5,246 bases of DNA from JACQCF01 sp043742785 (GTDB taxonomy: Bacteria; Omnitrophota; Gorgyraeia; Zapsychrales; Fredricksoniimonadaceae): NCBI GenBank assembly GCA_043742785.1, contig JAYTXU010000078.1:1-5246 (forward strand). The letters run 5' to 3'. Position 1 is the first letter of the stretch, and the number at the start of each line of letters is the position of its first letter. The translations under genes were made by a program, and so were the position numbers. This document shows positions 1-5,246 of the stretch, one piece after another. Below the pieces are notes generated by a model that was not told the DNA's origin, did no database searches, and saw only the letters and a list, made by a program, of their open reading frames with translations.

Positions 1-1284
1 GGTGCTTTGCTTACAGCCCAACTTAATAGTTTGGGCCGCAGGGGTACTGTCAAAAGTGACGAGTTCGCTGAAACGAGGGATAGGGCCTTTGATTTGACAA
101 CTACGTTTGATCCCTGGAAGGACGATCAATTAGGAAAATTTGAAGTTAATGGTTCTTATCGTAACCGCGATACCTATGGATATTATCCAACTTTATCTTC
201 CAACACTAAATATAATATTGATACCTATGGAATAACGGGGAAATATATTTTATCGCGGGATGTGCTTGAGCGTAGTCTTGATCTTGTCACAGGGGTAGAT
301 TATTACCGTAATAATAATCGTATTACAGGCAGTGGTGCATTCAATGTGGATAATATCGTAATCTCCAAGGATGATATTGGTACATTTATCAATGCGGATT
401 ATCAGTTGGTCGATCATTTGTATTTAAATGCAGGAACCCGTTACCAGAAGTCCGCGTATACATTCGATATCACTAATGACAATTCATTCAGTGGTCCTTC
501 GTATAAACGTACGAGTCCAGATGTTCAGATTTCCAAAACAGGACTGCGGTACCAATATGCAGAGGCTTCTAATGTGTTTGTAGATCTTGAGCAAACATTT
601 CGTTTTCTAGCAACCGATGAAGTGTATAGCACCTTCTCAGGTTTGAATCCTGATCTCAAACAGCAAAAGGGCATACAGGTTCAAGGTGGTGTTAAGCATC
701 AGTGGGGTAAGGCAGAAACAAAGGCGACTCTTTATTGGATTAATACCAAGAATGAAATCTTCCTTGATCCGAATTTGGGCGGCGGTTTTGGTGCCAATAG
801 TAATTATGACCGAACGATAAGGCAGGGAATTGAATTGGAACAATCGTTCGACATTAAGAAGATATTTGACGTCAAATCATTAGAGGATTGGGAAATAGGA
901 GCTGATTATACTTACCAGAACCCTGAGTTTGGCAAGGGGCCATTTAAGAGTAATCGTATTCCGTTAACTCCAGAGAATATGTTTGGAATATTTACAGATC
1001 TTTCTTTTTCCCATAATTGGCATTGGCGCTGGGATGGACGCTATGTAGGGGATCGTTACGCGTTAAACGATGAGTCTAATACTTTAGATCCTCTGGAGCC
1101 GTATTTTCTTGTGGATACACGCCTATCCTACACGTTTAAGAATGTTGAAATATTTAGTTCTATTGATAATTTGTTTGCGCAGAAATATTTTGCCTTTGGG
1201 GGCAGGGGAACCAATAGTACGAATCGTAATTATTATCCAGCTGTTCAGAGAATGCTGACGGCAGGGATGAAGGTTAAGTTTTAA
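1..1284 (+). CDS. TonB-dependent outer-membrane receptor, C-terminal beta-barrel (5' partial)
   Basis: The reading frame is open from the first base (codons GGT GCT TTG), so the TTG at base 7 is probably not a true start; the signal peptide, TonB box and plug domain lie upstream of the window. About 427 residues are visible, most of a 22-strand barrel. They show alternating aromatic/polar beta-strands separated by Asn/Asp/Gly-rich loops. Late-barrel landmarks are GLNPDLKQQKGIQVQGG (the LKPE..-type strand of TonB receptors), then SIDNLFAQKYF (the family's 'v.NLfd.kY' strand), then YYPAVQRMLTAGMKVKF, which ends in the terminal Phe used for outer-membrane insertion by BAM. Known for the family: TonB/ExbBD-energised import of iron chelates, cobalamin or other scarce ligands. 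The ligand cannot be told without the plug and neighbours. The 3' end overlaps convergent metF by 11 bases. The family call is confident; the substrate is unknown. Confidence 0.9.
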   Translation, partial: GALLTAQLNSLGRRGTVKSDEFAETRDRAFDLTTTFDPWKDDQLGKFEVNGSYRNRDTYGYYPTLSSNTKYNIDTYGITGKYILSRDVLERSLDLVTGVDYYRNNNRITGSGAFNVDNIVISKDDIGTFINADYQLVDHLYLNAGTRYQKSAYTFDITNDNSFSGPSYKRTSPDVQISKTGLRYQYAEASNVFVDLEQTFRFLATDEVYSTFSGLNPDLKQQKGIQVQGGVKHQWGKAETKATLYWINTKNEIFLDPNLGGGFGANSNYDRTIRQGIELEQSFDIKKIFDVKSLEDWEIGADYTYQNPEFGKGPFKSNRIPLTPENMFGIFTDLSFSHNWHWRWDGRYVGDRYALNDESNTLDPLEPYFLVDTRLSYTFKNVEIFSSIDNLFAQKYFAFGGRGTNSTNRNYYPAVQRMLTAGMKVKF

Positions 1285-2137
1285 TTCTTTTAAGTATAAT
1301 ATCCGTAGGATGGATTTTGTTGAGGGTATAAAAATGCAGGCCAGGGGCTCCTTCTTTAAGGAGCTCTTGGGCCTGTTTGGTAGCAAAACGAATTCCTGCC
1401 TCTAGTACTTTTGTTGGATCATCCGCGATGGGTTTAAAGATATCATGCACTGCCTGAGGGATTGATGCTCCGCAAAGAGCGCAAAATCTAACCAAGGCAT
1501 TGTAATCGGTGATGGGAAGTATTCCTGGAATAACAGGTGTTGTAACTCCAATTTTTTTAAGACGTTTGATATAGTCAAAGTAGTCTTGATTATTAAAGAA
1601 TAGTTGTGTGATGACATAATCTGCCCCTGCCGTAATCTTTCCCTTTAGAATATGAGCATCAGTATCACGGTTAGAAGCGAGCACGTGCCCCTCAGGAAAA
1701 CCAGCAACGCCAATTGTAAAATAAGAACCAAAATGTTCACGAATAAAGGCCACTAATTCGTAGCTGTATTTAAAATTATCTATTCCAGGCATCCAGTTAG
1801 GATTATCCCTAGGTGGATCACCGCGTAAAGCCAGGACATGGCTGATGCCGCGATTTTTCATATCTTCTAAAATAGTTTTAATTTCTTCTTTGGTGTGTAG
1901 GACACAGGTTAAATGAGCGATGGCGGTGACATGATGTTCTTTTTGAATGAGCTCAACGATATCGAGGGTTTTTCCACGGCTGCTGCCCCCAGCCCCATAG
2001 GTGCAGGAAATAAAAGTTGGTTTTAAATCACAGAGTTGTTTGATGGTTCCAAGCAGTTTTTGATGTCCTTCTTCAGTCTTAGGAGGAAAAAGTTCAAAAG
2101 AGACGCTGAATTCTTTATGTTTATGATTTTTCTGCAT
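1274..2137 (-). CDS. metF: 5,10-methylenetetrahydrofolate reductase (MetF)
   Basis: A 287-residue cytoplasmic FAD enzyme that reduces 5,10-methylene-THF to 5-methyl-THF, the methyl donor for methionine synthase. The length matches bacterial MetF (about 290-300) with a short N-terminus. Visible motifs in order: VSFELFPPKT 12-21, with Glu15 at the place of E. coli catalytic Glu28; YGAGGSSR 47-54; AHLTC 74-78; LALRGDPPR 102-110, with Asp107 at the place of Asp120 near the flavin; GVAGFPEGH 143-151; GADYVITQLFFN 171-182, with Gln178 matching Gln183; PVIPGILPI 201-209; and GLHFYTLN 266-273. All key residues I can recall are present, so it should be active. The start is the only ATG after an in-frame TAA eight codons upstream, which is the stop of the preceding gene. 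There is no Shine-Dalgarno sequence; an extended -10 ends 7 bases before the ATG. I saw no MetJ-box repeats (AGACGTCT type). Confidence 0.97.
   Translation of the reverse strand: MQKNHKHKEFSVSFELFPPKTEEGHQKLLGTIKQLCDLKPTFISCTYGAGGSSRGKTLDIVELIQKEHHVTAIAHLTCVLHTKEEIKTILEDMKNRGISHVLALRGDPPRDNPNWMPGIDNFKYSYELVAFIREHFGSYFTIGVAGFPEGHVLASNRDTDAHILKGKITAGADYVITQLFFNNQDYFDYIKRLKKIGVTTPVIPGILPITDYNALVRFCALCGASIPQAVHDIFKPIADDPTKVLEAGIRFATKQAQELLKEGAPGLHFYTLNKIHPTDIILKRIKT
1337..1375 (+). other. 17-bp RNA hairpin in the metF 3' end, possible 3' end of the receptor mRNA
   Basis: The left arm 1337-1353 pairs with the right arm 1358-1375 around a 4-base loop (CTTT). There are 17 pairs with one bulged G (1371). 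Two pairs are G-U in plus-strand RNA (1346/1365, 1344/1367); in minus-strand RNA these become C-A mismatches, so the fold favours the plus strand. It begins 52 bases after the receptor stop. The plus-strand tail is only GTTTGG, not a proper U-tract, so this is a weak candidate for a Rho-independent terminator and could instead protect the mRNA 3' end. In the minus direction the hairpin is followed by CATTTTTATA, which encodes the conserved HFY of MetF. It covers metF codons 255-267. Confidence 0.45.
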
Positions 2138-2144
2138 GGGCGAT

Positions 2145-2153
2145 ATTATAGCA
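2145..2153 (-). promoter_or_regulatory. Extended -10 promoter for metF, placed for a leaderless transcript
   Basis: Read on the minus strand, bases 2153-2145 spell TGCTATAAT, a perfect TATAAT hexamer preceded by the TG-n extension. Seven bases (ATCGCCC) separate it from the metF ATG, so a normal start point 6-8 bases downstream falls on or next to the A of the ATG. No purine-rich ribosome site lies in the gap. I found no good -35 hexamer at 16-18 bases, but extended -10 promoters can work without one. The element lies in the 24-base gap behind the upstream GT-C gene. The promoter is inferred from sequence alone. Confidence 0.6.
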
Positions 2154-2161
2154 AAATATTT

Positions 2162-3595
2162 TTATGAAGATTGATTTTTGTTTTTTCTTTGAGGCAAAAG
2201 CTGTTGCAGGGCATAACCAATGCAGATTAAATATAGGGGGGCAATGGGTAATGCCCATCGAGTAACGGTATTAAAAAGTGCATGAAAAGAAGTGTAGGAT
2301 AGAATAATGATAAAAATAGTGAAACGTAAATAGGACTCTTGGGTTGAGAGATGATTCAGGTTAGCTAGAGCTAAAGGTTTCTTTATAAATCTTAGAAGAA
2401 GAAGGAATGAGCTTAATGATAATAATGATAGGAACAGTCGAAGCCCATCTTTAAATAATCCTATGTTATAGATTTTTGAAATAAATAGAGGATAGCTAAC
2501 GAAACCAATACTCGTAGATTCCCAGAAAAACATTTTAAGCCAGTCAAAGGTAGATAAGAAAAAGAATTGGAAAGGATGCTCAAGGATTCTTTTTTTACAG
2601 GATAATAGAATAACATTGTCGACATCTTTTGCAGGTGTATGTGCTGAAACCTCACCTCGTATTGTCATTCCGAAAAAATCGCTGGCATTTTGGGGCTCCC
2701 AGTAATCACATTGGTCTACAGGAAAAAATCGATAACAAGCGCCTATTCCAGGAACATGAGCTAAGTCCGTTAATAATTTTTGGGTTGTTAGCGGCTCTGT
2801 CTTTAAAGCACAGCTACCATAGAGAGCCCAGCTTCCTCTGTTAGTAATGGTGTAATGATCATTATAAATCTTATTTAGCATTTTATAGGTTGTTATGGAT
2901 ACTTCATAAACGGTGCAAAACGTTAGAAGAAAAATAAGTGAGTTAAGAACTATTCTCCTATTTTTTTGTAACAGCGCAGTTATGAAGAAAAAGAAGTAAA
3001 GACCAATAAAGACAAAGAAAATAATTTCGAAAGGAGATTTAATTAGTGTAGCGCACAAAAAAAGAAGGCTAAGCCCTAGTCCGGAAAGAAAGTTCTGGAA
3101 AGTTCTTTTAACTCTTATCGTTTCAAAAGAGTTTGCGATTGTTAAAATAAGTAAGAGAACAAAAGGAAGAGAGGAGACTTCAGAGTATAAACTAAAGGCA
3201 GTATTGTTCAAGGCGGGCGATAAAGAAAAATAACCAAGGATGATCGTACAGATGAAAGATCGAACATTAAGTTTACGTAAGATAAGATATACTAATATTT
3301 GACTCAACAGTAGGATGGCTACACCAAAAAAGGCCATAATTCTAGTGTAGGCAATTCCAGTGAAGCTTGCTACATGCATAGATAAAGCCACTAACGATGG
3401 GTAAATTGGTTCACGGTTTGGGCCAGTTTGGAAATAAGGAAGGAAACCATTTTCTTTAAGGAGTCTTCCAAGGTTTTGATACCCGATGGCATCACAGGAA
3501 ATGTGCATGCTTGTTGAACAGGCAAGGTATATCCAATAACATAGGGATAAAAAAAAGATAATTAAGATGGCTCGTGGCAGGGGAAATAGTTTCAT
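2162..3595 (-). CDS. Polytopic membrane protein, probable GT-C family glycosyltransferase (ArnT/PMT-like)
   Basis: A 477-residue, strongly hydrophobic protein with roughly ten or eleven membrane segments (first about 8-26, last about 447-465). Features matching the GT-C fold of polyprenyl-phosphate-sugar-dependent transferases: a first periplasmic loop with an acidic residue after TM1 (SCDAIGYQNLGRLL 33-46, Asp35); NREPIYPSLVAL 60-71, like the 'RpPlYP' motif; LYSEVSSLP 136-144, with Glu139 like the 'tE.l' motif; LIKSPFEII 184-192, like 'l.RP...l'; and a C-terminal TRWALPIAPLYL 445-456, like the 'RY..Pi.P.l' ending. A hydrophilic stretch at about 245-330 could be the acceptor-binding periplasmic domain. 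The likely role is adding a sugar to an envelope lipid, glycan or protein on the periplasmic side; the acceptor is unknown. I chose the ATG at 3595 because it starts directly before TM1. The frame stays open to 3886, but that extension is polar and runs antisense into the acyltransferase gene. No Shine-Dalgarno is well placed (AGAGG is 18 bases away). Confidence 0.7.
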   Translation of the reverse strand: MKLFPLPRAILIIFFLSLCYWIYLACSTSMHISCDAIGYQNLGRLLKENGFLPYFQTGPNREPIYPSLVALSMHVASFTGIAYTRIMAFFGVAILLLSQILVYLILRKLNVRSFICTIILGYFSLSPALNNTAFSLYSEVSSLPFVLLLILTIANSFETIRVKRTFQNFLSGLGLSLLFLCATLIKSPFEIIFFVFIGLYFFFFITALLQKNRRIVLNSLIFLLTFCTVYEVSITTYKMLNKIYNDHYTITNRGSWALYGSCALKTEPLTTQKLLTDLAHVPGIGACYRFFPVDQCDYWEPQNASDFFGMTIRGEVSAHTPAKDVDNVILLSCKKRILEHPFQFFFLSTFDWLKMFFWESTSIGFVSYPLFISKIYNIGLFKDGLRLFLSLLSLSSFLLLLRFIKKPLALANLNHLSTQESYLRFTIFIIILSYTSFHALFNTVTRWALPIAPLYLICIGYALQQLLPQRKNKNQSS

Positions 3596-3625
3596 TTTAA
3601 AGAATATGTTATGCCTCTTTTCTAA

Positions 3626-3654
3626 TTGAATTATTGGGGGATATCTTTTAATAT
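3626..3654 (+). promoter_or_regulatory. Sigma-70-type promoter candidate for the acyltransferase gene
   Basis: TTGAAT at 3626-3631 (4 of 6 to TTGACA) and TAATAT at 3649-3654 (4 of 6 to TATAAT) are separated by exactly 17 bases. The predicted start is near 3661, giving a leader of about 28 bases that contains the GAGG ribosome site. It lies in the 93-base gap between the divergent GT-C and acyltransferase genes. The background is AT-rich, so a chance match is possible. I found no comparably good pair facing the GT-C gene. Confidence 0.4.
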
Positions 3655-3676
3655 GACCTAGTTTATCAATAGTACT

Positions 3677-3685
3677 GAGGAAAGG
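3677..3685 (+). promoter_or_regulatory. Ribosome binding site of the acyltransferase gene
   Basis: GAGGAAAGG precedes the ATG at 3689; the GAGG core (3677-3680) is 8 bases from the start codon, a normal spacing. This fixes the start. It also shows that the organism uses Shine-Dalgarno initiation, in contrast to metF and the GT-C gene in the same window. Confidence 0.7.
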
Positions 3686-3688
3686 CAA

Positions 3689-4708
3689 ATGATTCGATTG
3701 GAAAATAAAGATTCTATAATTAGTGTTATGAGGGGGATTGCAATTATTCTGGTTGTTTATGGCCATTTTATTCAACGGACCCTCTCTGTTTATGGCGTAG
3801 ACTTCTACCTTAATCCAATTTTTAAATTGATTTATACTTTTCATATGCCCTTGTTTGTGTTTCTTAGCGGATATCTGATGGCGCATAGTTTAAACAGAAA
3901 GAACATAGGGGATGTTTTTAAATCTAGATGTAAAAGTTTGCTTGTTCCATTTCTTTCTTGGGGGATTCTTGGGGTTTTGACGTTGCTTGCTTTAGGTAAG
4001 ATAAATTCTCTCATGGAGAATCTTCCCATATGGTTTATATGGTTTTTGTTTACACTTTTTATGTCAAGCATTCTTTTATTATGTTCCATTGAACTAGAGA
4101 AAAAATGGGGGATGATTGCTTTTTTACTGGTTTATTTAGGATTGATGTTTATTCCATACAATAGTTTCTGTTCTCTGTATTATGTTCAATGGTTTTACTT
4201 ATTTTATTTAGCAGGGTATTTTCTCAACAAGAAGAGATTGGCTATTAAAAAGAAATCTATCCATGCGGTTATATTTTTTATTTCACTGATTCTATTTGTC
4301 CTGCTTGCTTCTTACTGGACTAAAGGTGATTACATTTATATTAATCAAATGAATTTCTTGAAGGTAAATTATTTTGCAGAGAGTTTACGATGGATTTACA
4401 GGTACGCGGTTGCTTTTTTAGGGATTACAGTTGTGTTTTATATAGCAAAGGCTCTGTCTAAGACAAGAATCAGGGAATCTTTAGAGATGATTGGTGTTTT
4501 TTCTTTGGATATTTATCTCATTCAAAGGTATATTGTCGAAGGACTTTATCCAAGGCTTTTATCTAAAATGCCCGCAGATTTTTATGTACCGTTTTTTCTT
4601 TGGCCGCTACTTGTTTTATTTTTTGTAGGTTTATGCATGACGATTTCCAAGCTGTTGATTAGAAAGAATGTTTTATTAACTCAAGTATTGTTAGGTGGCA
4701 GGGTTTAG
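3689..4708 (+). CDS. Acyltransferase-3 family membrane O-acyltransferase
   Basis: A 339-residue protein with about ten hydrophobic segments, the usual length for a stand-alone acyltransferase-3 (PF01757) protein. Family hallmarks: VMRGIAIILVVYGH 13-26, with Arg15 and the proposed catalytic His26 at the end of TM1; FHMPLFVFLSGY 51-62, the second signature; SLLVPFLSWG 83-92 ('R...R...P...W' region, with Arg80); and WFIWFLFTLF 115-124 ('lWFLw.L'). A late IGVFSLDIYLIQRY at 268-281 matches the 'lG..Sl.iYl.H' segment but has Gln279 where His is common. Known for the family: transfer of acetyl or other short acyl groups from the cytoplasmic side to sugars of LPS O-antigen, exopolysaccharide, peptidoglycan or antibiotics. 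The acceptor here is unknown; the neighbours suggest a surface glycan. It is divergent from the GT-C gene, and the next gene follows after 5 bases, so the two are probably cotranscribed. Confidence 0.9.
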   Translation: MIRLENKDSIISVMRGIAIILVVYGHFIQRTLSVYGVDFYLNPIFKLIYTFHMPLFVFLSGYLMAHSLNRKNIGDVFKSRCKSLLVPFLSWGILGVLTLLALGKINSLMENLPIWFIWFLFTLFMSSILLLCSIELEKKWGMIAFLLVYLGLMFIPYNSFCSLYYVQWFYLFYLAGYFLNKKRLAIKKKSIHAVIFFISLILFVLLASYWTKGDYIYINQMNFLKVNYFAESLRWIYRYAVAFLGITVVFYIAKALSKTRIRESLEMIGVFSLDIYLIQRYIVEGLYPRLLSKMPADFYVPFFLWPLLVLFFVGLCMTISKLLIRKNVLLTQVLLGGRV

Positions 4709-4711
4709 GAG
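4707..4711 (+). promoter_or_regulatory. Ribosome binding site overlapping the acyltransferase stop codon
   Basis: AGGAG begins inside the TAG stop (4706-4708) of the acyltransferase gene, a layout that favours translational coupling between the two genes. The spacing is 2 bases to ATG 4714 and 5 bases to TTG 4717, so either could be the real start. The weaker AGGG at 4700-4703 sits 10 bases from the ATG. Confidence 0.5.
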
Positions 4712-4713
4712 AT

Positions 4714-5246
4714 ATGTTGAATTTGAAGAAATATTATTATGAATTACTTAATAAGCAATACCGTTACTTTATTCCAGAAGGTAAGAAGGTTCTGCGCATT
4801 GATTCCGTCAAGGGTATTAATCAGGCTGTTTTTAAAGAAAAGTTTGATTATATTGTTCTCTCTGGGGTGTTAGGAGAGACAGAGGATGTCCAGCAGTATT
4901 TAGAACAATTGCGTCAATGTTCCCATTCGGATACTCGTATCATTATTGAGTACTATAGTTATCTTTGGCAGTATATTTTGAAATTGGGTGAGAAAATTGG
5001 ATTTAAAACTCCAACCTGTATTCAAAACTGGTTGACCTGGCAGGATATTTTTAATTTTTTAGCGCTTGCAGGATATGAGCCAGTTAAGAGAGAGAGAATT
5101 ATTCTTTTTCCATTTAATATTTGGGTTCTTAGTTGCTTGATTAACCGCTATATTGCTAAATTGCCTTTTTTCAATTCTTTGACCCTTAATCATTTTATCA
5201 TTGCCCGTCCTATATTTGAAACAACAAAACAATATTCAGTGACTAT
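4714..5246 (+). CDS. Methyltransferase-like domain lacking the AdoMet site, probably fused to a family-2 glycosyltransferase (3' partial)
   Basis: The frame is open from ATG 4714 to the window edge (177 codons plus AT). It resembles the class I methyltransferase domain that, from memory, is often joined to a GT2 glycosyltransferase: YRYFIPEGKKVLRI 16-29, FDYIVLSGVLGETEDVQQYL 44-63, then TRIIIEYYSYLWQYILKLGE 74-93, KTPTCIQNWLTWQDI 98-112, LALAGYEPVKRERIILFP 116-133, and LINRYIAKLPFFNSL 142-156 with HFIIARP 160-166. In such proteins about 50 residues with the Gly-rich AdoMet loop (E.GCGTG) and the acidic strand-2 residue lie between 'VL.I' and 'FDYI'. Here only about 14 residues remain (30-43) and no GxGxG is present. 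AdoMet binding is therefore doubtful. The visible end, KQYSVT, resembles the first strand of a GT2 domain ('SV.iiiPa.NE'), which would continue beyond the window. Start uncertain: AGGAG (4707-4711), overlapping the acyltransferase stop, is only 2 bases from the ATG but 5 from the in-frame TTG at 4717. Confidence 0.65.
   Translation, partial: MLNLKKYYYELLNKQYRYFIPEGKKVLRIDSVKGINQAVFKEKFDYIVLSGVLGETEDVQQYLEQLRQCSHSDTRIIIEYYSYLWQYILKLGEKIGFKTPTCIQNWLTWQDIFNFLALAGYEPVKRERIILFPFNIWVLSCLINRYIAKLPFFNSLTLNHFIIARPIFETTKQYSVT

Noticed and set aside
7..9. TTG at base 7 as the receptor's start codon
   Set aside because: The frame is open to the window edge and the protein would lack a signal peptide and plug, so the gene is cut by the window.
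637..843. Open frame antisense to the receptor
   Set aside because: It is a shadow of the receptor gene with no recognisable protein features; the other strand carries clear barrel motifs.
1123..1617. Two minus-strand open frames overlapping the receptor end and metF in other frames
   Set aside because: They have low-complexity composition and lie inside metF or the receptor in a different frame; metF motifs decide the real frame.
2357..2375. Small palindrome TTAGCT-AG-AGCTAA in the GT-C gene
   Set aside because: It is six bases per arm within coding sequence in an AT-rich region, easily due to chance and with no repeat copies seen.
2461..2844. Open frames on both strands inside the GT-C gene
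   Set aside because: They have no motifs or ribosome sites, and the GT-C frame is continuous through the region.
3596..3688. Promoter for the GT-C gene in the divergent gap
   Set aside because: The best -35-like TTGATA on the minus strand has only a very poor -10 (AGATAT) 17 bases away, so I do not call a specific promoter.
3596..3886. N-terminal extension of the GT-C reading frame (97 extra residues)
   Set aside because: The extension is polar, runs antisense over the well-supported start of the acyltransferase gene, and the ATG at 3595 stands directly before the first membrane segment.
3841..4089. Minus-strand open frame inside the acyltransferase gene
   Set aside because: It is antisense to the signature segments FHMPLFVFLSGY and WFIWFL of the acyltransferase.

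Overview
This AT-rich window comes from a Gram-negative bacterium, because it carries a TonB-dependent outer-membrane receptor. The lineage cannot be fixed from the sequence. A gammaproteobacterium (for example a Legionella relative) or a less-studied didermic phylum such as Omnitrophota would both fit, but this is a guess from the general look of the proteins.

Layout: (1) 1-1284, plus strand, is the C-terminal barrel of a TonB-dependent receptor whose 5' part lies outside the window. (2) 1274-2137, minus strand, is metF (5,10-methylenetetrahydrofolate reductase). It converges on the receptor gene with an 11-base overlap, and a strong hairpin sits inside its 3' end. (3) 2162-3595, minus strand, is a multi-spanning membrane protein resembling a GT-C (ArnT/PMT-type) glycosyltransferase, ending 24 bases before metF. 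(4) 3596-3688 is a divergent intergenic region with a promoter-like pair facing right. (5) 3689-4708, plus strand, is a membrane acyltransferase of the acyltransferase-3 family. (6) 4714 to the window end, plus strand, is a methyltransferase-fold protein that seems to have lost its AdoMet-binding segment. It breaks off where a family-2 glycosyltransferase domain would be expected to begin.

Functionally there are two parts. The left part is housekeeping and uptake: nutrient import across the outer membrane, and one-carbon/methionine metabolism. The right part (2162-5246) looks like the edge of a cell-surface glycan or glycolipid locus, with a lipid-linked-sugar transferase, an O-acyltransferase and a probable glycosyltransferase arranged around a divergent promoter region.

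The points most worth a second look are the apparently AdoMet-site-less methyltransferase-like domain, an extended -10 promoter placed so that metF would be made from a leaderless mRNA, and the plus-strand-biased hairpin in the convergent receptor/metF overlap. I saw no RNA genes, CRISPR arrays, insertion sequences or attachment sites.
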